The translations under genes were made by a program, and so were the position numbers. A stretch of DNA of 20,001 nucleotides, taken from NCBI GenBank assembly GCA_016292745.1, contig JAEDFO010000044.1, positions 1-20,001 of the forward strand, written 5' to 3'. Source of the DNA: Muribaculaceae bacterium. Lineage in GTDB: Bacteria; Bacteroidota; Bacteroidia; Bacteroidales; Muribaculaceae. Below are positions 1-8,402 of this stretch, piece by piece. The first letter of the stretch is position 1; every line of letters begins with the position of its first letter. The notes under the pieces were generated by a model. It was not told where the DNA came from. It saw only the letters and a list, made by a program, of their open reading frames with translations, and ran no database searches.

Positions 1-1
1 A

Positions 2-97
2 TCGGCTGAAATTGATTGCTCTACTTTCGGTAAAGGCATATATGTGGTTAAGATTGTAGCCGACCGCCGCACCGTGGTTCGCAAGATAGTAATCTGA
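2..97 (+). CDS. C-terminal end of a secreted protein with T9SS-like sorting tail (partial)
   Basis: The frame starting at base 2 is open from the window edge to TGA at 95-97, giving 31 residues. It ends in GKGIYVVKIVADRRTVVRKI followed by VI and stop. The pattern G-[IL]-Y-V-V-K-[IV] followed by a basic residue cluster and a short hydrophobic end matches the last strands of type A C-terminal domains that direct Bacteroidota proteins through the type IX secretion system. The frame is judged real because this motif sits directly before the stop and a convergent terminator hairpin follows 25 bases later. The body of the protein lies outside the window, so its activity cannot be told; T9SS cargo includes many hydrolases and surface-binding proteins. 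Confidence 0.72.
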   Translation, partial: SAEIDCSTFGKGIYVVKIVADRRTVVRKIVI

Positions 98-121
98 TAA
101 TTATCCTCACCACAAAAATAT

Positions 122-160
122 GAGCGTGCACCCGGATAGCCTGGATGCACGCTCAATTAT
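122..160. terminator. Bidirectional hairpin terminator between convergent genes
   Basis: Bases 122-130 pair with 146-154 (9 bp), and the stem continues inward with 132-135 against 141-144 around a 5-base loop. On the minus strand it is followed by TATTTTTG, which serves the transporter gene ending at 175. On the plus strand it is followed by the AT-rich AATTATTATT, which serves the partial gene ending at 97. Confidence 0.8.
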
Positions 161-174
161 TATTGGAATATGTG

Positions 175-1866
175 CTATGATGCTAACGCCAGAATGAGTA
201 TCTGAGCCGAGATAACGCGTATAAACATTGTCAACGGATACACAGTAGAGTAGGCAACGGCCGGAGCATCATTGTTGGCCACTTTATTGCCATAGGCCAA
301 TGCCGGCGGGTCGGTGGTGCTGCCCGAAAGCAGACCGAGAATGCTGTAGTAGTTTAACTTATAATATCCACGGGCAATGATTCCTACTATAATCAGCGGA
401 ATGAAGGTGATCAGGAAGCCGTAGAGCACCCAAGTGAGGCCTGTGGCATTGAACACCGTCTCGGCAAATCGTTCGCCCGATGCGAGACCCACCGATGCAA
501 GGAACAGACAGATACCCACTTCGCGAAGCATAAGGTTGGCACTCGATGATGTGTAGGTTACAAGGTGAATCTTGTGGCCGAAACGGCTGATGAGGATTGC
601 TACAATGAGCGGGCCTCCAGCCAATCCAAGTTTCATCGGCACTGTTCCTGAATAGAGCAACGGAATAGAACCGGCTATGATGCCGAGGAATATACCGATA
701 AACAAGGTTATCATGTTAGGTTGGTTAAGACGTTTAACTGAGTTACCCATGCGCTCGGCCAGACGGTTGATGTCGTCGAGAATGCCTACTACTGTTATTC
801 GGTCGCCCACCTGGATGGTGAGGTTCGGGCTTGCAAGCAGGTCGACACCGGCACGGTTAACGCGAGTGGCATTCAATCGGTAGCCATAGCGCAGACGCAG
901 TGAACCGAGTTTGCGGCCATTGTATTCGCTCTTGGTCACCACGATGCGGCGCGATACGATTTGTCCCGGTTCCGAGTCCCAGTCCATATCAACGGAAGGC
1001 CCGATGAATGAATTGAACACCGATTCTTCCTGCGCAGTGATTACGGTGAGCAGAAGGTCGCCGTCCTTGATTATTGTGGCCGATTTAGGGATAATCACTT
1101 CGCCGTCGGCGCGTTTTATACGCGAGATGATGAAGTTGCGGTCGATGATGTTATGAATCTTGAGGATTGACATTCCGTCGATGAGCTTATTGCTGACTTT
1201 GAATGTAACCACAAATGGTTTCAGCTGGCTTTGCTCCATTTCATCTTCCATCTGCTTGGTTTCGTCGGAAAGCTTAATCTTGAAAATGGCTTTCACCAGA
1301 ATCATGGAGAGGATAATACCCAGTACGCCAAGAGGGTAGGCTGCAGCATAACCCATCGACATGCTGTCAATTGCCGACTGAGTCTCGGCGGTCTTGCCCG
1401 ATACTTCAATGAGGGTCTGTTGTGCGGCACCAAGCCCCGGTGTGTTGGTTACAGCTCCAGAGAGCACACCCACAAGGTCGGTTATGGATATGTTGTCAAC
1501 ACAGAAATAGATGGCCAGCGCCACTACAATGTTGAGTCCGATGATTGCCAATGCCAATCCGTTGAGTTTTACACCGCCTTCCTTGAAGGAAGAGAAGAAT
1601 CCGGGTCCCACTTGCATACCAATCGAGAAGATGAACATTATCAGCCCAAATTCACGGATAAATCCCAGAATGTCAGGGTTGATGGCAAATTTCAGGTGCC
1701 CGAGCAAGAGTCCGACAAAGAGCACGAACGTAACACCGAGCGACACCCCTAAAATTCTGATTTTGCCAAGTGCAACTCCGGCAGAAATGGCAAGCGAATA
1801 AATAAGGATGACGTGGGCTATGGAATCTTTGTCGAATAGTAAGTTAGTAATCCATCCTAAGTCCAT
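175..1866 (-). CDS. Putative transporter, aspartate:alanine exchanger (AAE)/YidE-YbjL family, with two TrkA_C domains
   Basis: A 563-residue inner-membrane protein with the family's duplicated layout: about five hydrophobic helices at residues 15-200, two soluble RCK/TrkA_C domains at about 216-281 and 296-375, then a second helical half at about 385-560. Each half carries the related loop motif expected of this family, SGAVTNTPGLGAAQQ near residue 135 and SGSTTDPPALAYGNK near 520. Family members include the Tetragenococcus AspT aspartate:alanine antiporter and E. coli YidE and YbjL, whose substrates are unknown, so the substrate cannot be named here. The TrkA_C domains in related carriers bind nucleotides or small ligands and may gate transport. 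The length is usual for the family. It is a single-gene unit, with a -7 box at 1928-1935 and hairpin terminators on both sides. Membership is confident; the function is only transporter. Confidence 0.88.
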   Translation of the reverse strand: MDLGWITNLLFDKDSIAHVILIYSLAISAGVALGKIRILGVSLGVTFVLFVGLLLGHLKFAINPDILGFIREFGLIMFIFSIGMQVGPGFFSSFKEGGVKLNGLALAIIGLNIVVALAIYFCVDNISITDLVGVLSGAVTNTPGLGAAQQTLIEVSGKTAETQSAIDSMSMGYAAAYPLGVLGIILSMILVKAIFKIKLSDETKQMEDEMEQSQLKPFVVTFKVSNKLIDGMSILKIHNIIDRNFIISRIKRADGEVIIPKSATIIKDGDLLLTVITAQEESVFNSFIGPSVDMDWDSEPGQIVSRRIVVTKSEYNGRKLGSLRLRYGYRLNATRVNRAGVDLLASPNLTIQVGDRITVVGILDDINRLAERMGNSVKRLNQPNMITLFIGIFLGIIAGSIPLLYSGTVPMKLGLAGGPLIVAILISRFGHKIHLVTYTSSSANLMLREVGICLFLASVGLASGERFAETVFNATGLTWVLYGFLITFIPLIIVGIIARGYYKLNYYSILGLLSGSTTDPPALAYGNKVANNDAPAVAYSTVYPLTMFIRVISAQILILALAS

Positions 1867-1927
1867 AATACCTAATAGAATTGTTTGATTTTGGAATTAT
1901 ATGTATAGCCTATTTTGAAAACCACTG

Positions 1928-1935
1928 CAAAGGTA
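1928..1935 (-). promoter_or_regulatory. Candidate -7 box for the AAE-family transporter
   Basis: On the minus strand the bases read TACCTTTG, a perfect match to the Bacteroidota -7 consensus TAnnTTTG, 61 bases upstream of the start codon. I found no TTTG at the usual 19-20 base distance upstream, so this is half of a promoter signature. Confidence 0.5.
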
Positions 1936-2021
1936 ATATTTATTTGTCGATTTCTCTGAATTGTTGTTCAAAAAATATATTCTACAACATATATTTCGGT
2001 GTTTTCCTATACATTATTAAT

Positions 2022-2062
2022 TATAATAAAGACGGTGCATCGCGGAAACCGGATGCACCGTC
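2022..2062 (-). terminator. Rho-independent terminator of nifJ
   Basis: Bases 2031-2041 pair perfectly with 2052-2062 (11 bp), with extra inner GG/CC pairs around a short A-rich loop. On the minus strand the hairpin is followed by TTTATTATAA. It lies 35 bases past the nifJ stop codon. Confidence 0.88.
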
Positions 2063-2096
2063 GTGTTTATAGGAATCTATTTGTTGTCAGTACAAA

Positions 2097-5000
2097 TTAT
2101 TCCGGGTCCTGACCCCATTGCTGCTTTGCAAGGCGGCGATAGTTGTTGTAGCGCCACTGTGCATTCTCCTTAGCAGCCTGGAAGAGCTGAGCGGCTTCGT
2201 CGGGATATTGCTTGAGAACTGAAGCGTAACGAACCTCGCCCTTGAGGAATGCTTCGAAGTTGTCCCAGTTAGGCTCTTTGCTGTCGAGTGTGAATGGGTT
2301 CTTGCCTTCTTTCTCAAGTTCTGGGTTGTAGCGCCACAGATGCCAGTAGCCGCAAGCCACTGCATTAGCCTCTTCGGCCTGGGCCTTGCCCATACCAGCC
2401 TTCAAGCCGTGGTTGATACAAGGAGCATATGCGATGATGATTGATGGACCATCGTAAGCTTCGGCTTCACGGATAGCCTTGAGGGTCTGAGCCTGGTCGG
2501 CACCCATAGCCACCTGAGCAGCATATACATATCCGTAGGTCGATGCAATCAGGCCGAGGTCTTTCTTGCGGATTCTCTTACCTGAAGCGGCAAACTTGGC
2601 GATAGCGCCGAGAGGTGTTGCCTTTGATGCTTGGCCACCAGTGTTAGAGTAAACCTCGGTGTCAAGAACCAGAATGTTGACATTCTTGCCCGAAGCCAGA
2701 ACGTGGTCGAGGCCGCCAAAGCCGATATCGTAAGATGCACCGTCACCACCGATAATCCACTGGCTGCGTTTTACCAGATAGTGGCTAAGCTGAGCAATGC
2801 TTGCGCATACAGGGCATTTGTCCTTGTTGGCTTCAACCATAGGAACAATCTTGTCGGCAGCGGCGCGTGATGCTACTGCATCGTCCTTACCGTCGAGCCA
2901 TTCCTGAGCGGCAGCCTTGAATTCGGCTGGTACGTGTTCGTCGGCAACAGCCTTTTCCATAATTGAAGTGAGGCGAGCACGCATCTTGTCGGTTGCAAGG
3001 GTCATACCCATACCGAATTCGCAGAAGTCTTCGAAGAGTGAGTTAGCCCAAGCCGGACCTTGTCCCTTTTCGTTGGTTGTATAAGGTGTTGATGGAACAG
3101 AACCAGAGTAGATTGAGCTACAGCCGGTTGCATTAGCCACCATTTCACGGTCGCCGAAGAGTTGGGTGATGAGCTTTACGTATGGAGTTTCGCCGCAACC
3201 CGAGCAAGCGCCCGAGAACTCAAAGAGAGGAGTTGCAAACTGAGAGTTCTTCACATTGGCCTTAACATCAACGAGGTCTTGCTTGCTGGTGACTTTGTCA
3301 ACACAGAAGTCCCAATATTTCTGGTTGTCGAGCTGCGATTCGAGGTGAGCCATCTTGAGGGCCTTGTTGCCTTTCTTGCCTGGACAAACGTCAACACAGT
3401 TGCCGCAACCGAGACAGTCGAGGACGTCGACAGTCTGAACAAAGTGCATACCGGTGAATGTCTTGCCGATAGCTGGAAGAGTGGCCTCTTCTGTATAAGG
3501 CGATGCTGTGAGTTCGTCAGCTGTAAGCACGAATGGACGAATTGCAGCGTGAGGACAAACGTATGCACACTTGTTACATTGGATACAGTTTTCAGCATCC
3601 CATTCAGGAACGAAAGCAGCCACACCACGCTTTTCGTATTTGGCGGTGCTTGCATGCCATGTGCCGTCTTCGATGCCCTTGAATGTAGAAACCGGGAGAA
3701 GGTCGCCATCCTGAGCGTTGATAGGACGTACAACTTCGTTGATGAATGCCGGATCGTTGTTTGCTGCAGCCGGTTCAACTTCCAGCGAAGCCCATGCTGG
3801 GTCGATGGCAAGTGTCTTGTATTCGTTACCGCGGTCAACAGCCTGGAAGTTCTTGTCGACAACGTCCTGACCCTTCTTGCTATATGACTTAACGATGAAT
3901 TTCTTCATCTGCTCAACTGCCAAATCCACAGGAATAACGCCTGTGATGCGGAAGAATGCCGACTGGAGAATGGTGTTGGTGCGATTGCCAAGGCCAATTT
4001 CCTGAGCTATCTTGGTGGCGTTGATGTAGTAGAGGGTGATGTTGTTCTGAGCGAAGTATTTCTTCACGCGGTTAGGCAGGTTCTTGGCCAGTTCCTCGCC
4101 CTCCCAGATGGTGTTGAGCAGGAATGTGCCGCCGTTGCGCAAGCCGCGGGTAACGTCGTACATATGCAGGTAAGCCTGTACGTGGCATGCCACGAAGTTA
4201 GGAGTGTTCACCAGATATGTTGAGCGGATAGGATGGTCGCCGAAACGGAGATGTGAGCAAGTGAAACCGCCCGACTTCTTCGAGTCGTACGAGAAGTATG
4301 CCTGGCAATATTTGTTGGTGTTGTCGCCGATAATCTTAACAGAGTTCTTGTTGGCACCAACAGTACCGTCGGCTCCGAGGCCGTAGAATTTAGCTTCGAA
4401 CATACCTTCGCCGCCAACTGCGATTTCTTCGCCCTGAGGAAGCGATGTGAATGTAACATCGTCAACGATACCAAGAGTAAAGTGGTTCTTAGGCATTGGC
4501 AAAGCAAGGTTCTCGTAAACTGCAAGAATCTGAGCCGGAGTGGTGTCCTTAGAACCGAGACCGTAGCGGCCGCCGATAATCAACGGGGCATTTTCCTTGC
4601 CATAGAAGCAGTCAACAACATCGAGGAACAGCGGTTCTCCGTTTGCGCCCGGTTCTTTTGTTCTGTCGAGAACGGCAATGCGCTTTGCAGTGGCAGGAAC
4701 TGCTGCCAGGAAGTGCTTTGCAGAGAATGGACGATACAGGTGAACTGCAACGAGACCAACTTTCTCGCCTTTCTCGGTGAGGTGGTCGATAACTTCACGG
4801 ATGGCTTCGGTAACTGAGCCCATTGCAATGATTACGCGTTCGGCATCGGGTGCGCCGTAGTAATCAAACAATCCGTGCTTGCGGCCGGTGATTTCAGCCA
4901 CCTTGTTCATATAGTCTTCTACGATTTCGGGAACGGCCTCGTAGTATTTGTTGCTTGATTCTCTGTGCTGGAAGAATACGTCGGGGTTTTCAGCCATACC

Positions 5001-5654
5001 GCGCGATACCGGTTTCTCAGGATTGAGAGCGCGAGCACGGAACTCGGCGAGTGCCTGCTGGTCGATAAGTGGAGCCAGGTCATCGTTGTCGAGAGCCTCG
5101 ATTTTCTGTATTTCGTGTGATGTACGGAAACCGTCGAAGAAGTTAACGAATGGTACGCGCGACTTGATTGTCGACAGGTGAGCCACACCGGCAAGGTCCA
5201 TAACTTCCTGTACTGAACCTTCGCACAGCATTGCGAAACCTGTTTGACGAGTCGACATAACATCTTGATGGTCGCCGAAGATACAAAGAGCGTGTGATGC
5301 CAAAGTACGAGCCGAAACATGGAATACGCATGGGAGCAATTCACCAGCAATCTTATACATGTTTGGAATCATAAGCAACAAGCCTTGCGAAGCGGTGTAG
5401 GTGGTGGTGAGGGCTCCGGCCTGAAGTGAACCGTGAACAGCACCTGCTGCGCCGGCTTCCGACTGCATTTCCTGTACCAATACAGTTTCGCCAAAAATGT
5501 TCTTACGTCCGGCTGCTGCCCATTCATCGACATATTCAGCCATTGTTGACGATGGTGTGATAGGATAGATGGCTGCTACCTCAGAGAACATGTAGCTCAC
5601 ATGTGCAGCTGCCTGGTTACCATCACAAGTCAAGAATTTCTTTTCTTTACTCAT
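2097..5654 (-). CDS. nifJ: Pyruvate:ferredoxin (flavodoxin) oxidoreductase, single-chain
   Basis: Converts pyruvate and CoA to acetyl-CoA and CO2, reducing ferredoxin; the central pyruvate step in an anaerobe, in the cytoplasm. The 1185-residue chain matches homodimeric PFOR (about 1170-1230). Domain order as read: N-terminal TPP pyrimidine-binding domain (motif YPITPSSTMAEY near residue 36), transketolase-like and gamma domains, then a two-cluster ferredoxin domain with CIQCNKCAYVCPH (first Cys at 690) and CLGCGNCVDVCPG (first Cys at 747). The C-terminal TPP domain carries CSGCGE (Cys817, Cys820), ATGCSS, a fourth ligand candidate Cys1079 in YAPCINHG, the Mg/TPP motif GGDGASYDIGFGG near 968 and DTEVYSNTGGQ near 997. 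All expected cluster and cofactor residues are present, so it should be active. It is transcribed alone from the promoter at 5780-5810, with a roughly 115-base leader. Confidence 0.97.
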   Translation of the reverse strand: MSKEKKFLTCDGNQAAAHVSYMFSEVAAIYPITPSSTMAEYVDEWAAAGRKNIFGETVLVQEMQSEAGAAGAVHGSLQAGALTTTYTASQGLLLMIPNMYKIAGELLPCVFHVSARTLASHALCIFGDHQDVMSTRQTGFAMLCEGSVQEVMDLAGVAHLSTIKSRVPFVNFFDGFRTSHEIQKIEALDNDDLAPLIDQQALAEFRARALNPEKPVSRGMAENPDVFFQHRESSNKYYEAVPEIVEDYMNKVAEITGRKHGLFDYYGAPDAERVIIAMGSVTEAIREVIDHLTEKGEKVGLVAVHLYRPFSAKHFLAAVPATAKRIAVLDRTKEPGANGEPLFLDVVDCFYGKENAPLIIGGRYGLGSKDTTPAQILAVYENLALPMPKNHFTLGIVDDVTFTSLPQGEEIAVGGEGMFEAKFYGLGADGTVGANKNSVKIIGDNTNKYCQAYFSYDSKKSGGFTCSHLRFGDHPIRSTYLVNTPNFVACHVQAYLHMYDVTRGLRNGGTFLLNTIWEGEELAKNLPNRVKKYFAQNNITLYYINATKIAQEIGLGNRTNTILQSAFFRITGVIPVDLAVEQMKKFIVKSYSKKGQDVVDKNFQAVDRGNEYKTLAIDPAWASLEVEPAAANNDPAFINEVVRPINAQDGDLLPVSTFKGIEDGTWHASTAKYEKRGVAAFVPEWDAENCIQCNKCAYVCPHAAIRPFVLTADELTASPYTEEATLPAIGKTFTGMHFVQTVDVLDCLGCGNCVDVCPGKKGNKALKMAHLESQLDNQKYWDFCVDKVTSKQDLVDVKANVKNSQFATPLFEFSGACSGCGETPYVKLITQLFGDREMVANATGCSSIYSGSVPSTPYTTNEKGQGPAWANSLFEDFCEFGMGMTLATDKMRARLTSIMEKAVADEHVPAEFKAAAQEWLDGKDDAVASRAAADKIVPMVEANKDKCPVCASIAQLSHYLVKRSQWIIGGDGASYDIGFGGLDHVLASGKNVNILVLDTEVYSNTGGQASKATPLGAIAKFAASGKRIRKKDLGLIASTYGYVYAAQVAMGADQAQTLKAIREAEAYDGPSIIIAYAPCINHGLKAGMGKAQAEEANAVACGYWHLWRYNPELEKEGKNPFTLDSKEPNWDNFEAFLKGEVRYASVLKQYPDEAAQLFQAAKENAQWRYNNYRRLAKQQWGQDPE

Positions 5655-5779
5655 CTTTGTTATTATTTGTGAATGTATAATTGTTGTAATGCCTTAATGC
5701 ATAGACTGTTACCGACTGTAGAGCTGAAGTATCGGCAAATTGTCTATGCCGTCCAATCATTTTGGTATAATTCCGACTG

Positions 5780-5810
5780 CGAAATTACTAAAATATCGCT
5801 CATTTTCAAA
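5780..5810 (-). promoter_or_regulatory. Promoter of nifJ (Bacteroidota -33/-7 type)
   Basis: On the minus strand the -33 box TTTG (5807-5810) is followed after exactly 19 bases by TAATTTCG (5780-5787), one mismatch from TAnnTTTG. Transcription would start near 5773, giving a leader of about 115 bases before the nifJ ATG. Confidence 0.68.
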
Positions 5811-5848
5811 ATAAATATCGCACATAATAATAGTTATGTGCGATATTT
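5804..5848 (-). terminator. Terminator of hisS: 15-bp perfect inverted repeat
   Basis: Bases 5813-5827 and 5834-5848 form a perfect 15-bp stem with a 6-base loop, followed on the minus strand by ATTTTG. It lies 56 bases past the hisS stop and directly abuts the -33 box of nifJ, separating the two units. The stem is AT-rich and almost symmetric, so a protein-binding role cannot be excluded. Confidence 0.82.
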
Positions 5849-5904
5849 GACTTATTTAATATTTAGGCCAGTCTTTGATGGCCATGAGGTGCGGCCGGTG
5901 CTTT

Positions 5905-7263
5905 TCAGCTGAGCCTGTCGGCAATTTCCTCGGCTGTTACCTTGCATTGCTCTCCGGTGGCCATGTTCTTGAGTGTTATCACCTTTTCAGACAGTTCGCT
6001 TTCTCCGATAATGCCCACATATGGAATCTGCTTGGCGTCGGCATATGCCATCTGCTTCTTCATTTTTGAGCAGTCGGGATACAACTCGGCCGAAAAGCCT
6101 TTCGAGCGGAGTGCCAGGATGGTGCGGAGCGACTCTGATGCCTCGTTTTCACCCAGGTTTAGGAACAGAATCTTTGTGCTCACGCATGTGCCGGCAGGAT
6201 ATAGGTCGAGGGTGTTGAGCACATCGAAAATTCGGTCGGCGCCAAAGCTGATGCCCACGCCCGACACGCCTTCCATGCCGAACACTCCGGTGAGGTTGTC
6301 GTAGCGGCCGCCGCCGGTGATGCTGCCTATCTGTACGTCGCATGCCTTGACTTCGAGGATGGTGCCAGTATAATAATTAAGTCCGCGGGCCAGCGATACA
6401 TCAAGCTCCACGTTGGCTTTCATCCCGAGGCTATCGGCATGGCTCAGAACATACTCAAGTTCGTCGACGCCCTTCATTCCGGTGGCCGATTTCTCGAGAA
6501 GGCTACGTAGGGTAGCAAGTTTATCGGTGTTTGAGCCCGATAGCTGCAACAGTGGTTGAAGGGTGGCAATAGCTTCGTCGGAAATTCCTTTCTCGCTAAG
6601 TTCCTGGTTAACGTTGTCGATGCCGATTTTGTCGATTTTATCGATGGCAACGGTGATGTCGATAATCTTGTCGGCTTCACCGATTATTTCGGCGATACCG
6701 GTCAGAACTTTGCGGTTGTTGAGCTTGATGCAGATATTGATGCCGAACTTGGCAAACACGTAATCAATAAGCGAAACCAGTTCAATCTCGTTAACCAGCG
6801 AGTCGCTGCCTACAACGTCGGCGTCGCACTGGTAGAACTCGCGGTAGCGGCCTTTCTGAGGACGGTCGGCGCGCCATACCGGCTGAATCTGGTAGCGCTT
6901 GAACGGAAATTGAATTTCGTTACGGTGTTGCACAACGTAGCGGGCAAATGGCACAGTGAGGTCGTAGCGCAGACCTTTTTCGCATAGGCTTGAGGTGAGT
7001 TGCGCGCAATTGCGCCCAATAAGTTGCTCGTCGGTAACACTTTTCAGGAAGTCGCCGCTGTTGAGCACCTTAAACAGAAGTTTGTCGCCTTCTTCGCCGT
7101 ATTTCCCCATCAATGTGGAGTAGTTTTCCATTGCCGGAGTCTCGATTTGCTGGAATCCGTAAAGCAGGAAAGCTTCTTTGATGGTGTTGAAAATATAGTT
7201 GCGTTTCGCCATTTCGAGTGGCGAAAAGTCACGGGTGCCCTTTGGAATTGATGGTTTCTGCAT
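5905..7263 (-). CDS. hisS: Histidyl-tRNA synthetase
   Basis: Attaches histidine to tRNA-His; a cytoplasmic class II aminoacyl-tRNA synthetase, usually a dimer. At 452 residues it is of normal bacterial to slightly long size. The N-terminal catalytic core shows motif 1 around residues 22-48 (helix ending LLYGFQQIETPAMEN), motif 2 with FKRYQIQPVWRADRPQKGRY then EFYQCDADVVG at about 121-152, the HisRS-specific LARGLNYYTG at about 290, and motif 3 with GGGRYDNL and GVGISFGADRI at about 315-345. The C-terminal 90 residues form the anticodon-binding alpha/beta domain (KILFLNLGE... through VGIIGESELSEK). The ATG at 7261-7263 starts the family-typical KPSIPKGTRDF and has the -7 box about 30 bases upstream. 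Nothing is missing or unusual. Confidence 0.98.
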   Translation of the reverse strand: MQKPSIPKGTRDFSPLEMAKRNYIFNTIKEAFLLYGFQQIETPAMENYSTLMGKYGEEGDKLLFKVLNSGDFLKSVTDEQLIGRNCAQLTSSLCEKGLRYDLTVPFARYVVQHRNEIQFPFKRYQIQPVWRADRPQKGRYREFYQCDADVVGSDSLVNEIELVSLIDYVFAKFGINICIKLNNRKVLTGIAEIIGEADKIIDITVAIDKIDKIGIDNVNQELSEKGISDEAIATLQPLLQLSGSNTDKLATLRSLLEKSATGMKGVDELEYVLSHADSLGMKANVELDVSLARGLNYYTGTILEVKACDVQIGSITGGGRYDNLTGVFGMEGVSGVGISFGADRIFDVLNTLDLYPAGTCVSTKILFLNLGENEASESLRTILALRSKGFSAELYPDCSKMKKQMAYADAKQIPYVGIIGESELSEKVITLKNMATGEQCKVTAEEIADRLS

Positions 7264-7293
7264 CGTTTGAATATTTTTTTACATTTTGCTCTG

Positions 7294-7301
7294 CAAAATT
7301 A
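7294..7301 (-). promoter_or_regulatory. Candidate -7 box of hisS
   Basis: The minus strand reads TAATTTTG, matching TAnnTTTG, 30 bases upstream of the hisS ATG. No TTTG is found at 19-20 bases upstream. The divergent gene's -7 box lies at 7427-7434. Confidence 0.52.
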
Positions 7302-7426
7302 CAAAATTTTCTGCACAATGCCGATTGGCTGCAAGGAAATGAAGCAAAATTGTATCTTGTTGCATTAAATGTGTATTGGCGGTGCAAATAATAGTGCGAC
7401 AACGTGGCTTTTTTCGGTGTAATTAT

Positions 7427-7434
7427 TATTTTTG
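7427..7434 (+). promoter_or_regulatory. Candidate -7 box of the secreted protein gene
   Basis: The plus strand reads TATTTTTG, a perfect TAnnTTTG match, 31 bases before the ATG at 7466. The -33 region is not recognisable. Confidence 0.5.
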
Positions 7435-7465
7435 CCGTATATAAAACAACTTAAATCAATCAACT

Positions 7466-8218
7466 ATGAATTTACGTTGTATAGTGTCGGTAGCCATGAC
7501 GCTGTTGTGTGTTTCGATGGCTTTTGCTCAATTGGAGGAAGAAGTGCTGATTGCTGAGTTCAAGCCAACTTCATTCGATGGTTGGGTGTATAACCGCAAG
7601 GGCGCCACTCTGTCAACCACATATATTGCCGACTATAATGTGTCGTTTTTCAATGAGGAGTCTATGGGTAACCTTTCGCTCACATCGCCTTTGATTGAAT
7701 TTGCGGGGCACTCGAAGGTGCGTGTAAAGTTTGATTGGAGAACTGAAACCTATAACCAGTCGTATTTCAGCTTATATCGTGCATCGCCTATGGTTGAGTT
7801 CGTCGATACCGACGGCAATGTGGTTGTTTCGGCTGAGTATAAGCTCACTACTGCGTTGCGTACTACCAGCGTGTCGATTGACGTAGATTTGCCTTCGGAT
7901 GGGAAGATGCAATTCCGGTTGTCGGCACCTCAGGCCGATGTCAACAATGCCGGCGCTGTAAAGAAGGTACAGATTTTTGGAATAGGTCAGTCGGGCATTG
8001 ATGCCGTTGAGGACGAGCGTGCAATGGTGGAGGCTGCCGGCAATGGGATGTTGCGAATAACCGGCGCTCAAGGGAAATCGGTGATCATAGTCGACTTGTT
8101 TTCGGGCCGTGAGGTTGTGGTAATTGGCCGTTGTTCAGCCGTTGAATCGGTGAACGTGGGGCGTGGATTATATGCATGCCGCATTGGTGCCGGATGTGTT
8201 AAGGTTATGGTGCGATAA
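7466..8218 (+). CDS. Secreted protein with beta-sandwich-like body and T9SS-type C-terminal tail, function unknown
   Basis: A 250-residue protein that I do not recognise as a named family. Residues 1-21 are a signal peptide (Arg4, hydrophobic core, probable SPase I site AFA before Gln22). Residues 26-173 alternate polar and hydrophobic stretches with many aromatics (SFDGWVYNRKG, KVRVKFDWRTETYNQSYFSL), as in carbohydrate-binding or choice-of-anchor jelly rolls; I see no catalytic motif. After a GIDAVED hinge at 177-183, residues 187-250 resemble a type A sorting domain: LRITGAQGKSVIIVDLFSGR, then GRGLYACRIGAGCVKVMVR at the end. The family norm is GxYxVxxGxxxxKVxV, so the YACR/GCV variants (two cysteines) are slightly unusual. 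It is probably exported through Sec and then the type IX system to the surface or medium. It is monocistronic, between its own -7 box and the terminator at 8240. Confidence 0.8.
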   Translation: MNLRCIVSVAMTLLCVSMAFAQLEEEVLIAEFKPTSFDGWVYNRKGATLSTTYIADYNVSFFNEESMGNLSLTSPLIEFAGHSKVRVKFDWRTETYNQSYFSLYRASPMVEFVDTDGNVVVSAEYKLTTALRTTSVSIDVDLPSDGKMQFRLSAPQADVNNAGAVKKVQIFGIGQSGIDAVEDERAMVEAAGNGMLRITGAQGKSVIIVDLFSGREVVVIGRCSAVESVNVGRGLYACRIGAGCVKVMVR

Positions 8219-8239
8219 GCACTTGATATATTTTGTGTG

Positions 8240-8287
8240 TCGGGACGTGTGTCGTGCATCTCACGATATGCGTCCCGATTAATTTAT
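8240..8287 (+). terminator. Terminator after the secreted protein gene
   Basis: An outer stem TCGGGACG (8240-8247) pairs with CGTCCCGA (8271-8278), an inner stem TCGTG pairs with CACGA, and the four bases between are joined largely by G-T wobbles, so the whole arm is about 17 bp. It is followed by TTAATTTAT. Confidence 0.78.
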
Positions 8288-8339
8288 CTATATGCCATTG
8301 AATATAATTAAATAATAACTAAAAATAATTCAAAATATA

Positions 8340-8371
8340 TTTGATAAAATAAAATATACGTATTATTTTTG
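8340..8371 (+). promoter_or_regulatory. Promoter of the DUF2089/membrane protein pair
   Basis: TTTG at 8340-8343, a 20-base spacer and TATTTTTG at 8364-8371 give a full Bacteroidota -33/-7 signature. It lies 31 bases before the ATG at 8403, in a very AT-rich stretch. Confidence 0.75.
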
Positions 8372-8402
8372 TACAGTGATTAATCAATAAATTAAAGAGA
8401 AT

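Noticed and set aside
1881..2072. 63-residue plus-strand frame between the transporter and nifJ
   Set aside because: Runs through the transporter's -7 box and the nifJ terminator hairpin, so the sequence is explained by those signals.
2734..2744. Eleven bases in nifJ identical to the terminator arm at 2052-2062
   Set aside because: The stretch encodes Asp-Gly-Ala-Ser of the conserved TPP motif, so it is fixed by protein function; the match to the terminator arm is probably chance.
3162..3887. 241-residue plus-strand frame antisense to nifJ
   Set aside because: Covers the Fe-S and TPP coding region of nifJ; the cysteines are by-products of the opposite-strand codons.
5673..5912. 79-residue plus-strand frame between nifJ and hisS
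   Set aside because: Overlaps the nifJ promoter, the hisS terminator and the end of hisS; composition is that of AT-rich non-coding DNA.
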